From: Costus lasius
Lineage: Eukaryota > Streptophyta > Magnoliopsida > Zingiberales > Costaceae
Length of the DNA: 64,000 nt
Direction of reading: 5' to 3'
Assembly (NCBI GenBank): GCA_027563935.2
Contig: CM050448.1
Span: 65,729,843-65,793,842, forward strand
The translations under genes and the position numbers were made by a program. Below, piece by piece: positions 9,473-21,985 of this stretch; position 1 is the first letter of the stretch; each line of letters starts with the position of its first letter. The notes under the pieces were generated by a model. It searched no databases, was not told the origin of the DNA, and saw only the letters and a program-made list of their open reading frames with translations.

Positions 9473-11661
9473 ATGGCACCGAAGAGATCTGTGAGGTCTA
9501 GGCCCTATGGGGCAGTTATGAAGAGCAGATATCCTTGGCCGAAACCACGTTACATGTATAGGATGGTGTCCGCAGTGTTACCAGACACTTTTGAGAGGAT
9601 AGTTTATCCTGACTCAGAGCCTGAGACCCATGCACAGGCATTAGAGGCTCCAAGTGCATCCTCTGTACCTAGCACATTACATATGGCAGAGCCACAGCCT
9701 GTTAGTTCTCCAGAGTTGGAGATTATTTCAGAGAGGCCTGCCAATAGGCCAGAGAGCCGCGGTCAGAGGATCGCTAGATGGTACGCTAGGAAGCGTACCA
9801 CGAGAGGCATGACTACACGAGGGGGTAGAGCCACCAGGCCGTTATTGCCAATGGTGGAGTCTGCAGAGACTTCAGTGGAACCCCCAGTGTCTGTACCCAT
9901 AGTGACAGAGATAGAGCAGTCAGTGGTGATACAGACTGACATTACTCCTATGGACGTGGAGGGCCTTACTACACCAGTGCCTTCCACAGATATACCAGAG
10001 TACGCAGCTCCCACTGTTACTCAGGGCATGGAGGTGGACAATCCGCACGATACAGTCCACACACCTGAGATTGCATCATCCTCCTCAGCCCAGCGAGACC
10101 AGCCTGTCCCTGAGGCTAGTACACCCATATTACCAGATCAGGAGGAGGCATCACCTGAGATATTTGCGGATTTACCAGAAATATCAGTAGACATACCAGA
10201 GCTCCGCTCCTCGCCATCGGTTGCACTTGAGTCTTCTACGACTCCTAAGACAGTTCCACCGCTAGTTTCTGAGATACCGCCGATGACATAGCCAGCACCA
10301 CCATCAGTACCAGCATCGACATCACCAGAGATTCATTTGCCTTCACCAGAGCCATCATCAGGGCATTCTCCAGCTGTATCACCTGTGCCCTCCCCAGCTT
10401 CACCAGAGACTATTATTCCAGAGAGGAGACGAGCACGATCACCGCCTCCTGTCCTTACTCCTTATCCACGTCAGATCCATCACAGGAGTAGAGAGGTCGA
10501 GAGGAGGTACCGAGCTCTGTCCACCCGAGGAGTGATTAGCACCCGGTATTGGGACGACCAGGTACTGCAGTCCCTAGGATTGTTCGACGACGTCCAGTGG
10601 ATGTTCGCGAACATAGGGTGGCAGGATTTTTATCATCAGAGACATGCTACTTACGTACAGCTGACCTTGGAATTCTTTAGTACTGTTCAGGTTACACTGA
10701 GGAACCATGATGATGGAGACCCAGGAAGTATGTCATTCCAGTTAGGGAACTGGGACCATGTACTTACTTTAGACCAGCTGGGTCACATTTTTGGATTCCC
10801 CGCGGATGCGACTAGACACCGCCCCCGTGAGTTTCTGAAGGAGCATTTTGGAGGGATATATCTACTGAGGGGAGGTTTGACCCTAGGACTACCAGAGCCT
10901 CGCATTTGTCCAGCCCAATCTTCAGATACATACACCGAGTTTTGGCGCACACCATCTTCGTGCGGGCAGAGAGTGATGGCATGGTCAGGTCTACAGAGCT
11001 ATACTTTCTATGGTCCATGCTAAGAGGTTTCAGAGTTAGCACTCCATTTTTCCTGATGAAGCAAATCCAGAAAGCCGCTAGAGCTCGGAGAGGAGTCCTT
11101 GTTATGGGAGGCATGGTTACTACGATTGCTTATGCTCTCGGTATCGACCCCTCGGGGTTGAATGAGGCAAAAGGCAACCCGAGACTAGATATGGATGCAT
11201 GTGTAGCTATTAAGATTATTACGAGGCTTGGTAGCTCGTACCATCTTATGTTCAAGCACACAGAGGTTACCATGAGGCTGCCAAACATGAACTATACTAC
11301 GGTTCGTGTTCAGCAGAATTGGATTGTGGACCCCACACGTGGGGGAGGTCCTAGAGAGGCAGCTTCACCTCCATCACCGCCGAGATTTAGTGAGCACATT
11401 CCTCCAGTCGCCCCATCAGCCGCTGATTGGCCGTCTTCATCTGCCAGACTGTCCACTTCAGCACGATCAAATCCTTCATTAGAGCAGATGCGAGCCGAGC
11501 AAAGGAGGATGCGCGATGACATATCGCGACTTGAGCAGGGACAGTTGAGGGCACTCGACTCTTTACGCGCGATAGAGGAGTTATTACGGCGTCGTCTCCC
11601 ATCATCATCGACTAGACATACCAGAGACGAGGAGGACTCCGAGCATACAGAGACAGATTGA
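9473..11661 (+). pseudogene. ATHILA ORF1 protein, nearly complete
   Basis: The frame starts at ATG 9473, is interrupted by one TAG at 10289-10291 and resumes in the same frame. A frameshift near 10900 moves the rest to another frame, ending at 11661 (about 730 codons in all). N-terminal third: basic, then long proline/serine/glutamate-rich disordered region. Middle: ATHILA ORF1 core with RYRALSTRGVISTRYWDD, LGLFDDVQWMF, LTLEFFSTVQV and LGHIFGFP, followed by VRAESDGMVRSTELYFLW. C-terminal end: a short coiled-coil candidate around EQMRAEQRRMRDDISRLEQG. ORF1 is known in Athila elements; its function is unknown and an RNA-binding or particle role is only a guess. The two lesions make it inactive. 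Confidence 0.8.
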
Positions 11662-13391
11662 TTGATTCTGTGAGTATCGTATTTCATTTTTTTTCTTCGC
11701 GCTTTGCAGCTATGTTTTAATTATTGAGCATGTGATCTCACAATTATCTCATTCATGCACAGGATCTAGTAGACTCGTTGTCGATGCGACCGCACACAGC
11801 TCTTTTATGATTTATTTGTGTCTGTGCGTTGTATTGAGATATTATGCGATTTATTTAGATATTTGACATTTGACCTGGCATTGTATATATTAGACGGTAT
11901 TTGACCTTAGGATGTTGAACATGATATGGTTGTGATGGTTTTGTGTACATCTGGTGTTCATCATATATCTGATGTGTTCTATAATGATTTTAGATATTTT
12001 GTTGATGAGTTTATGCATTTAAAAGCTATTCTGATACATATGCTTGATATTTAGAATGAATAGTAAGTGAGTTTGGTAAAACTGTAATTTGACGGATGAA
12101 ACTAGACGGTATTTGATATTTGAAAGTTGATTACCATGTAAAAATTGAATATCTTTGATGTGGTATATTTCCTAGATTTTTTCCTGAGTCATGTTTTAAA
12201 TTTTGATATAACTGTACAGGGTTTCGCCAACAAATACAAAGGGAACTCTTGCAAAATTTTTTCTGAAATTCTTTATTTGTTGAATATTTATATATATATG
12301 CAACAATTTAAGTCTAGGGTGTCCTTCATGATATGCTTATTCTTCAGAGCTTTATAAATATGTATTTTGAATGTTTATGATTGTTAAGGATAATCAAATT
12401 TATTTTACCCTTGATTTTGGACTTAGGAAACATTTTGAGTGATTGATTTGATGACTTAGGGAATTTTTGAGATTTCATGTAGACTTAAATTGTTGAGTAA
12501 ATTCAATTCTGGTATTGATAAAATGCATATGCGAATTGTTATATGTTCAAACGACGCGTGCATAGTATCTTGTTACTTGATGTTTAATTTATCTATTTCT
12601 GCTTGATGAGAAATTTTTATGAATAGAAATTTGGTGATTTATCTTTTTAAATTGAGATTTGCTCCAACTCCTCTAGTTGAGAAATCTAAAGTCATGAGTT
12701 ATATTATACCACGAGTTGGTATACTTTAAATCTGTTGCGATCAAGTATCAACAATGATTTAAATACCATGCCACTAATCGGCTTTCTCCAGAAAATAAAA
12801 AGAAAAAGAGAAAAGACTCCTCTACTTGGCACTGTTAAATCTGACAGTGGTACCTAAGACATGAGTTGAAGTCTATTAAAAAAATTTAAAAAAAAAGGAG
12901 AAAAAGAGAAAGCTGTAGGTTATGTGGACAACTCCGCTGACTTTCATGATTGAGACTATGAGTTAAATTATACTACTATGTGGTATACTTTAAACTTGTT
13001 ATGATGTTGACAGTAACAACATATAACAGTTTAAAGACCAAATTGCTTTAAAAATCTCTTATCTTTAACATCACTGAGATTCTTGAAGTAGAAATTGTAT
13101 CTGTTGAGTAAGATATATTTATTAAATTGAAAGTATCTGATATTCAGTGTGTGGAGAATGAATATTATGACATGAATTATGATTTTTATCTTTCTTGGAT
13201 TGTAACCTGTTGAGAGTTTATTTCTATTATGATTTTTCTTTAACTACTTGAGTTTGAAATATTGATTGCTTAATTTGTGGACTAAAGATATTATTAAGGG
13301 AAAAAACAGATGAGTGTTCCTTATCTTTACATTCTTCATACATATTCTGGTATTGCTTGAGGACAAGCAAAATTCTAAGTCTAGGGTATTT
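11662..13391 (+). other. AT-rich 3' region between ORF1 and LTR
   Basis: About 1.7 kb with no gene. It contains short scattered repeats such as the GGTATACTTTAAA blocks near 12718 and 12980. The end, GAGGACAAGCAAAATTC followed by CTAGGGTATT, resembles the region before the 3' LTR in Athila elements, where plus-strand priming occurs. Confidence 0.5.
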
Positions 13392-14849
13392 TGATGCGTC
13401 GCATTTATATAGTGTTTTTGCCTATGTTTTACATCATATTTTGGACTTATTTGCACGATTTTGTGTTACTTCTATCTTACTTTGCACAGAATCTTCACTT
13501 TTTTTTTATTTTATTAAAAATTTAGGTAAAAAGGCATAAAAATGAAGGATTTCGAGAGATTTAAGGTCAAAGAATGATTCCCGAGGAGATCACGAGCCCA
13601 CATGTCAAATTTGGAGCAAAAACGGTGAAGAACAGGACATTTACGGCCTTGGCCGTAATTGTGGGTTCGGCCGTAAACACGACGACGAGCGGGAGGTAAA
13701 AATTAGCTAAGTATAAAAGTCCACCGAAACTTTCACGGGTGAAGCCGTAATTCCATCACGGGCCGTAAAAGTTTATATAACCAAAAGCATTATACGCTGA
13801 AAGAATTACGGCCGAAGCCGTAAACACATCACGGGCCGTAAAAGTTTCCGCCTGACGAGTTTTTCGCTCGATTCTCACTCGTTTTGAACCGGATTTGAGC
13901 CAAACTTTGCAGAACCATTCCTTGATGGGTTCAAAACTGGTCTAACTATAAAAGATGGGATTTTGATCGGTTTAAGAGGGCTTCGACGGACGAAAGCAAA
14001 CGACGGGGGCGACAAGGGCGAAAACCTGGTTTCAAACATTTTTCCAGCGAGATTTCCCCTGAAGGCATGATAGATCAGCCAATCCTCATCCTCGGATCAA
14101 GGAGAAGGCAGTTCTGTAGTCTTTTTAGTGATTTCTTGCAATCTTTTATGCATTTACTAGTTCATCACAACACCATGTATTTTCATATTAACATGAGTGA
14201 GTAGAAACCTTTGTCGGGATGATTGGGCGTAGCCCTTTGACTTTTATGAGTTAATTCATGCTTTTACTATTTTCATTAGAATTTATCTGCATGATTTAGT
14301 TGAAATTTTACCTATCTCGTAATTTACCCTGGCCAAGTATTTTTACGTCTTAGACGTTGCGAGAAGGACCGGGAGGTGAATCGCAACGTCCGATCTATTT
14401 CAACTAGACCTACGAATCCAATCACGGGAGTAGTTTGGATTTGTCTGAAGGGTTAAACAAATGCTTCATAGAGCTTAAGGGGTTCAATTGGGTTAACTAG
14501 CACGGGAGTACTTAGTTAATCTAGTTGAATACCGTACTACGCTTCGGGAGGAGGTAGTGTGCACATTAGGAAGAGTTCCTTTCATGTTAGATAATTTCTG
14601 TGATTTAGTTATTCTTTTAACAACTCATAATTGTCAATGTGGCGAACCTATGAATTCCTGACTCGTTAGAAACTGAACCCTTTAAAAATCTATTTTCGAG
14701 TTTGCATGTCCGTAAAAGTTTAGAAGAACCATTGATTTTGTCCGCCTGAATTCAAACAAGTTGAGAAGTCAGTACTTAGCTTCGTAGTCCTCGTGAGATC
14801 GATAACTTTTATTACTTCGATAAATCCGTGCACTTGCGGATACCTATCA
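13392..14849 (+). mobile_element. 3' LTR of the plus-strand Athila element
   Basis: Starts TGATGCGTCGCA and ends CACTTGCGGATACCTATCA, about 1458 bp. It is related in plan, not close in sequence, to the LTR at 4244-6148. It contains palindromic units at 13630-13850. The right edge abuts copia LTR sequence at 14850; no target duplication is left. Confidence 0.7.
13630..13850. repeat. Palindromic units inside the plus-strand Athila LTR
   Basis: Three units: TTTACGGCCTTGGCCGTAA near 13640, CACGGGTGAAGCCGTAA near 13733 and ATTACGGCCGAAGCCGTAA near 13805. The last two are each followed about 20 bases later by TCACGGGCCGTAAAAGTTT. Spacing is 70 to 95 bases. Confidence 0.75.
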
Positions 14850-16174
14850 TATATCTGTACCTAGTTGCGATGATGGGGATGTCAATGTCGATATCCATTC
14901 CAATGACTTGGGTAGCAGCGATGTACTGCTAGGTGCCACTCACTGCTTGTGGTGACCTTAGGTCACCACTACCAACTTCAGAGGAACCTACAGGGTCGCA
15001 CACCTTGATACTCGAGTTCTCGTATTAATCGGGAAACCTTATGATCGAGTTATTAGATATCTCGAATCTATTTGGGAGATTTCATCAGCGCCAATGGGCC
15101 TAATGAGTTGGAAGAGAGTTATTGGAGCCAAACTTTATTTTTGGCAGGTTGACCCGAAATTGACCAAGATTGGTCACATTTGGATTAGGGTTGCATTATA
15201 TTGGATCCAATTGCTTAATCAACCCATGTAATGAAGTTTGGGCTAGCTCATTATCTAATGAGGCCCAATAACAAGTTGTCATGATAAGAGAATTGGGCTA
15301 AAAGGGTTTAATGGAGAGAAATCATCCCCATTGGCACCTAAGGGGTATAATGGGGTGATGTAGGCGCCTAATGCTTCATTAGGAAGCAATTGGCGCCTAG
15401 CCCTTTGTTCCTTGGATGGAAAGCATGCCTCTAAGGCAACGCTTGGGGCGCATATGGATTGTAGAACTTATTTGGTAAGTGGCAAGCGCATATAGAAGAG
15501 GGGAAGAGGTTTATGGAATAGTCTTGGAGACTTTCCTTGCCTAAAACCCTAATTCCTCCCTTACCCTAACCCTATCCGCATACACACTTCATGACTTGCG
15601 CCAACACCATTGCCTTGCCACTCACTTGGCTCTATATATCATATGATATGCGTGAACCCATAATAATTAATTCTAGTTGGCGTGAGCAACTTCAAAGGGG
15701 GCAAGTGCAAGGTCTTGGTGCAATCTCTTCCATAGCCGCAACAAGGAGGTTGGCGGCTTCTTCTTCCTAGCCACAAGTCCTCTCCATCTCCTCCTCTTGG
15801 CGCAAAGTTGGAGGAAAGCTTGGCGGCATCATCTCCCTTTCATCCTTCTCATTGGCGCATCATCCTTGGAGGTGGCGCAAGCATAGGAGAAGGAGCACAA
15901 AGGCTTGGATCTTCTTCCCGAGGCTAGCACTGGGCGTGGAAGAAGAGAGCTCGAGGCATCTGTGTGTGTGAGACTGTAGAGGGCGCACGCTTGGGCGCCT
16001 ACCTCGACATCGGTCTCATCTTGCTCCTAAGGTATTTACTATCTCATCGTGTCGACCCCCTCGCAAGACTATCTTCACTGGTTTTTTGGGACCAGTCTGT
16101 TTCAGGGATATTCTTCCACTGTGCAAATGTAATCTCTGTGTAAAATTATAAAATATCCCCAAGGTTTCCCAACA
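14850..16174 (+). mobile_element. Remainder of the copia 5' LTR
   Basis: Runs from CTGTACCTAGTTGCGATGATGG to the LTR end GGTTTCCCAACA at 16174. It is the reverse complement of sequence in 6788-7749 and 21272-22735. Confidence 0.75.
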
Positions 16175-17837
16175 GTGGTATCAGAGCAACTTGCGAGCCT
16201 CGAATGATGTAATTTCATGCTTTTCCATGCTCACATGCCATGTTTCAATTTTCACAAATTGCATGATCACATGGCGCATGATTTTTCTAAGTAGGAAAAA
16301 TTATAGTTTCTTGTTCCTATCATCTTGTCAATCTCCTTTGGAATTTTGGGTTATTTTTCTTGATTGATTTAAGATCAAAGGCGCACGTAGTTTTGTCAAG
16401 TAGGACGGGCATTGTGTCTACGGACTGGTCAGGTCTCTTGAACTGGCAAAATTGCCAACTGATAGGATCTATGAAATCATCATGAAAAGTTAATCACAAA
16501 TAACCAAAAGATTTGTGATAAGAAGATGATGAAAGGAGACTTGTTTTATGAGAAACTAAAATTTCAGATTTTGAGTTTTCCATGAGCATGTAGAATTGCA
16601 TGTGTAAATACCTTGTTTGTGCATGATGTTGTGGTCATATGTCAAGCCCCTTAGCTTGCTTGTGATGTATCCTTGTGAGGCCTGCGTGCCACTTTTCTTT
16701 TTGCTTTTAACTAAGAAGAAGATTAGGGTGGCGCATATACTTGGAGCATGGCGCATGCATGAAGCTTGCGCACCTTGCATGGTGGCGCAACAAGCTTCAT
16801 CAAAGGTGGGTGCATCCTTGGATGGGGGCCCAAGTAAGGGTTTGGCCGAGCCTTGTGCTTGTATGCTATCCCTCTTATGGCTTGCAAGGTGGCGCATTTT
16901 CCTTGGAGGAGGATCCATGGCATTGGCCGAACCCATGAATGCTTCTAGGGTTTCTCTAAAAGTACCTCTAGGGTTTGAGAGCTAAACCATGGAAAGGAGG
17001 ACCTTGGGGCCAACCTTAAAGAACAAGCTAGAGGTCGGCTAGGCTAGGTCTAGTCTTAGGGGCTTGAGACCTAGGTCAAGAGTTGAACCCCTTTTTGGCA
17101 TGGGTTGGTTCAATGTCTTGAATGGGCTATGATCACATCATCCTTTTATTACTTTCTTTACAAAAGCTAAAGCATGCCTGTGATCTTTTATCATTATGTT
17201 ATCACTATAGGATTGCATGCCTGTAATGTTAGACATAAGATAAAATTGAAATGATGAGACCTCAAAAACCCTCAATCCAAATATCAAGTCTAGTAGCCTT
17301 CTAACGCATAGCCCTCACCAAGCTATCGATCCGTGGGACACACCCACTTATCTTTAGAAGGTATGTGGTAGCAATGGTTTCCCCAGTCCAGTTTTACCCT
17401 GGACGTGCCTTCGCAAGGAAACTCGTTGGCCCTGGGCATAACGGTTAGGAATGGACTTGACTAGATTTTCATATGTGCGGGGTACATGATGAAACTCTAG
17501 AGGCATCGTTGAGAGGTTAGGGTTTCATGCTGAATCCAGCCCTCGCTGGACATGAGATGCTTAGATTGTCATGATAAGGGGAGTTGCCAAGCACAATTGG
17601 CCGGTGTGCCCACCTTAAGAAACATGGGTCACTTTGTGCATCTCATCCCACCCTCGTGGAACACGAAGCCCTATGTGGAATAAGGATCCCATCTCACTAG
17701 GAAATCCTGAATTTCCCGATTGACTTTGTGGGTTGTCAATTCGAATAAAATAGTGGGAGCCATAATCATTTAAAACAGGTCCAGTTTAAATGATTTGAAG
17801 TAGTACTATTCTGCTGTTTCTTGGTTGTTGTAGAACA
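16175..17837 (+). other. Copia primer binding site and leader
   Basis: TGGTATCAGAGC at 16176-16187 is the initiator tRNA-Met primer site. The following 1.65-kb leader is non-coding and partly homologous to the leader of the intact element (for example CCTTCTAACGC near 17295 against CCTTCTGACGC near 52551). Just upstream of the gag ATG it ends GTTGTTGTAG, a 3'-splice-site-like string that the intact element also has. ORFs at 16556-16985 are spurious. Confidence 0.7.
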
Positions 17838-20800
17838 ATGGCTGTGGACAATGGCAGATGGTCACTACGATCTACCTTGGAAAGGGATAAGTTGGTTGGA
17901 TCCAACTTACTGGATTGGTATATAAACTTGAGAAATGTGCTTAAGCTCGAGAGGAAGCTCCATGTCCTTGAGCAGCCTATTCCTGAGCCACTTCCATGCT
18001 CGGCCTCAGTGACTGAGAAGGATGCTTTTGATAAGTATTAGGCTGATACTTTGGAGGTTGCTAATTTGATGCTAACTAACATGTCACCCGAACTTAAAGG
18101 GCAATATGAATCTAAGAGTGCCTCTGAGATTATTTCTAATCTAAGGCAGCTCTTTGATGAATTGGTTGAGCTCAACCCTCCGAAAGTAGATATTCAATGT
18201 GTTAAGCTGAAAGGCTTAACTAAGACATTGAAGATAATGATGGAAAGAGTCGGAAATAACAAGTGCTACTCATGTGGAGGACTACCTCACATGATAAAAG
18301 ACATAGTGCGACTTCATAATGAGAAGAAGAGAGGCAAGGCTTCGTCTTCATGCTCAGGTATTTATGTTACTGAAGTCAACCTTTCTACTTCTATGTCATG
18401 GGTATTGGATACCAAATGTGGAGCTCATATTTCCACAAATATGCAGGGGCTCAAGAAAAGTAGATCAGTGCGGCCTGGAGAGATTGACCTATGGGTTGGA
18501 AACGGGGCACAAGTTGCTACTGTTGCTGTAGGAGTTTTGACTCTCTCCCTGCCTTCTAAACTTATATTAGAACTAGATCAATGCTATTATGTACCTTCAC
18601 TTACTAAAAATATTATATCCATTCCTTGCTTGGCAAAGAAATGATTTAAGTTTGAAATAAAGGAGAACTCTTGTTCTTTCTCATTTGCAAACATGTTTTA
18701 TGGGAAGGGTACTCTGTGCAATGGGTTATATGTTTTGGACATGGATAGTTCTATTTGTAACATAAATAACAAAAGGATCAAACTGAGTGGTTCAGTTGGT
18801 GCTTTCCTATAGCATTGTTGATTAGCCCATATAAACAAGAATCGCATCCAATAACTCCATACAAATGGATTTTTAGATTCAAGTTCCTTGGAGGAATTTG
18901 ATACTTGTGAGCATTGTTTATTAGGGAAGATGACAACGGTGCCCTTCACCAAGATCAGTGAGAGGGCAGGAGGTTTATTGGATCTTATACACAGTGATGT
19001 GTGTGAGCCATTCAGTAAACAAGCCAGAGGAGGGTACAACTACTTTATCACATTTACTGATGACTTCAGTAAATATGGTTATGTCTATCTGATGAGACAT
19101 AAGTCTGAATCCTTTGAGAAATTCAAGGAGTTCAAAAATGAAGTAGAGAACTAGCTTGAAAGATCCATTAAAACTCTTTGATCAGATCGTGGTGGAGAGT
19201 ACCTGAGCGGTGAGTTCTTTGACTATCTAAGAGAGTGTGGGATTCTATCCCAACTCACTCCTCCTAGAACCCTCTCAATGGAATGGTGTGTCTGAAAAGA
19301 GAAATCGAACCTTGTTGGACATGGTTCGATCCATGATGAGTCATGAAACTCTGCCACCCTCATTCTGGGGTTTTGCACTTGAGACAGCTTCTCTTATACT
19401 AAATAACGTTCCATCTAAGAGTGTCTCCAAGATACCATACGAGGTATGGAGTGGGAGACACCCTAACCTCTCATTTATCAGGATCTGGGGATGTGAGGCT
19501 TATGTCAAATGTCAGGATTCTAGCAAGCTAGAACCTAGATCTAATAAATGTGTGTTTGTGGGGGTATCCTAAGGAAACTAAGGGATACTACTTCTACGTT
19601 CCCACCAAAAACAAAGTTTTTGTTGCACAGGGTGCTGTCTTTCTAGAGAAAGAATTTCTTATGAAAGAAGTCAGTGGGAGGAAGTTTGACTTGGACGAGG
19701 TCCAAGTGCAACCACAAGACACAAAGATGGAACCTGAGCCACCTGCACCGGTTGCTAGGCAGCCTGAGGCTCAGACACAGGTCCCACGTAGGTCTAGGAG
19801 GGTTCGTCGTGCACCTGAGAGGTATGGGTCTTTGCCGACCCAACACAACGGGATCTTCATCATTGAGGATGAGCTCAGGACTTATGATGAGGCAATCAAT
19901 GAACCGGACTCCGAGAGATGGCTTGAGGCCATGCGATCCGAGATGGATTCCATGTCAGCTAACTAAGTCTGGGATTTGGTTGAGCTGCCTGATGGGGTAA
20001 AACCCATAGGGTGTAAATGGGTCTTCAAAACGAAGACTAACATGGATGGCAATATAGTTACCTATAAGGGTAGACTAGTGGCTAAAGGATTCAAACAAAT
20101 CCACGGGGTGGACTATGATGAAACCTTCTTGCCAGTTGCCATGATCAAATCAATTTGGATTATGCTTGCTATTGTTGCATATCATGACTATGAGATATGG
20201 CAGATGGATGTTAAGACAGCGTTCCTTAATGGGAGGCTGACAGAAGATGTGTATATGACATAACCTGATGGTTTCAACCATCTTGCAGATGCCAATAAAG
20301 TCTGCAGGCTAAAGAAATCCATTTATGGATTAAAACAAGCATCTCGAAGTTAGAATCTTCGGTTTGATGAGGCTATGAGAGATTATGGCATTATCAAAAG
20401 CGAAGATGACGCCTATGTATACAGAAAATTCAGTGGGAGCTTGGTGACTTTTCTGGTCTTGTATGTCAATGACATATTTCTCATTGGAAATGACATCCCT
20501 AGTCTTCAGTCTATGAAGACATGGTTGGGGAAGTGTTTCGAGATGAAGGACTTAGGGGAGGCTGCCTATATCCTAGGCGTAAGGATCTACCGGGATAGAT
20601 CCAAGAGGCTCCTGGCCCTTAGTCAGAGTACCTACATTGATAAGGTCCTAGAGAGGTTCAACTTGGAGCGATCCAAGAAGGGGAACCTTCCAGTTAGACA
20701 TGGCCTTACTCTCTCAAAGAGTCAGTGTCCCACCACACATGGTAAGAGGGATGACATGAATCGAGTGCCCTATGCTTCGGTAGTGGGATCGATTATGTAT

Positions 20801-21083
20801 GCAATGCTGTATACTAGACCAGATGTGGCTTATACTGTGAGCATAACTAACCGATACCAATCCAATCCAGGTCTGCAGCACTGGGTGGCTGTAAAGAACA
20901 TCCTTAAGTATCTGAGAAGAACTAAGGATCTGTTCTTGGTCAACGGGGGACAGGAAGAGCTCAGTGTTTAGGGCTACACTGATGCATCGTTCCAGTCTGA
21001 TCCTGACGACTTCAGATCGCAGGCCGGCTATGTGTTCAAGATGAATGGAGGCACTGTATACTGGAAGAGCTTCAAGCAATCCA
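17838..21083 (+). pseudogene. Degenerate copia gag-pol
   Basis: Broken homologue of the gag-pol at 53133-57017. Gag starts at 17838 (MAVDNGRWSLRSTLERDK) and is stopped at 18041. About 130 residues of Gag are missing near 18160, and the zinc knuckle keeps only CYSCGGLPHM. The protease strand reads WVLDTKCGAH. Integrase pieces lie at 18888-19572, reverse transcriptase at 19976-20263 and 20375-20971, with stops or frame changes between. The polymerase motif reads YVND where the intact copy has YVDD, so a catalytic aspartate is lost. RNase H is cut off at about 21083, where LTR tail follows. The element is dead. It belongs to the same BARE/Angela-like lineage as the intact copy. Confidence 0.85.
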
Positions 21084-21271
21084 GCACTTGGGCGCCTACC
21101 TCGACATCGGGCTCATCTTGCTCCTAAGGTATTTACTATTTCATCGTGTCGACCCCCTCGCAAGACGATCTTCACTGGGTTTTTGGGACCGGCCTGTTTC
21201 GGGGATATTCTTCCACTATGCAAATGTAATCTCTATGTAAAATTGTAAAATATCCCCAGGGTTTCCCAACA
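21084..21271 (+). mobile_element. Tail of the copia 3' LTR
   Basis: Matches the last 190 bases of the 5' LTR (15985-16174) and ends CCCAACA, followed by the target duplication CCAAC. A deletion fused it to the RNase H region. Confidence 0.8.
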
Positions 21272-21985
21272 CCAACCATGGTCAATTTCGGGTCAACCGG
21301 CCAAAAATGAAGTTTGGCTCCAATAAATCTCTTCCATCTCATCAGGCCCATTGGCGCTGATGAAATCTCCCAAATAGATCCGAGTTATCCAATAACTCGA
21401 TCATAAGGCTTCCCGATCAATACAAGAACTCGAGTATCATGTATGCGACCCAGTAGGTTCCTCTGACGTTGGCAGTGTTGACCTAAGGTCACCACAAGCA
21501 GTGAGTGGCACCTAGCAGTGCATCGCTGCTACCCAAGTCATCATAATGGATATCGACATTGACATCCCCATCATCACAACAAGATACAGATGCATTACAT
21601 TCTCTTTGCCAAACTGATATCCGATTGACAAGTGTGTCACCACATATTTTCACCCAATCTCATGGTTATGACTAAATCAGGTTCTCACCTGGGTATGGTC
21701 ATACACTTTCAGTCATAGAACCATAAGGGGGCCACATGGATATTATACTTCCCTCAGGAAGGGGCAAATCCTCTATCTGTACATTGACCTTCTCATATGG
21801 GTCATTGCTTGCTCAATGACAACCGTTATGACCTCCCAACAACGGTGAGGTGTTATGTTGTATCAAAGCATGTTCCTAACCATACAGAAGAGTCAATGAC
21901 CTCAAGTCAAGGGATCAATGCGTCTTCTGTCACTTGTGAGGATAACTCATGACACCAAGTCATTGCCTCACAGTGGGTATAATGA
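21272..21985 (-). mobile_element. Inverted copia LTR, second part
   Basis: Continues the inverted LTR of 6788-7749 from CCAACCATGGTCAATTTCG. It stops at about 21985, where sequence jumps to another LTR copy. About 320 bases of the LTR start side are missing. Confidence 0.7.

Larger units (their letters stand above)
7919..14849 (+). mobile_element. Plus-strand Athila-type element, 5' truncated
   Basis: Contents in order: protease, 45-nt conserved motif, palindromic array, ATHILA ORF1, long AT-rich 3' region, LTR. The 5' LTR, primer binding site and most of gag are lost. No reverse transcriptase, RNase H or integrase is present between protease and ORF1, although this interval is continuous. 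It is nested inside a copia LTR whose two parts lie at 7750-7918 and 14850-16174. Confidence 0.7.
7750..21271 (+). mobile_element. Degenerate plus-strand copia element, interrupted by an Athila element
   Basis: The left end is an LTR start TATTGGTGTGCATGCCC (first base pair TG decayed to TA) and the right end is an LTR tail ending CCCAACA. Both are flanked by CCAAC (7745-7749 and 21272-21276). Order: LTR start 7750-7918, nested Athila element 7919-14849, rest of 5' LTR 14850-16174, primer binding site 16176-16187, leader, broken gag-pol 17838-21083, and only the last 190 bases of the 3' LTR. About 520 bases of the LTR are missing at the Athila insertion. The coding part resembles the intact element at 53133-57017. 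Confidence 0.8.

Noticed and set aside
16556..16985. ORFs of up to 126 codons on both strands
   Set aside because: They lie in the non-coding leader of a dead copia element and show no family resemblance.
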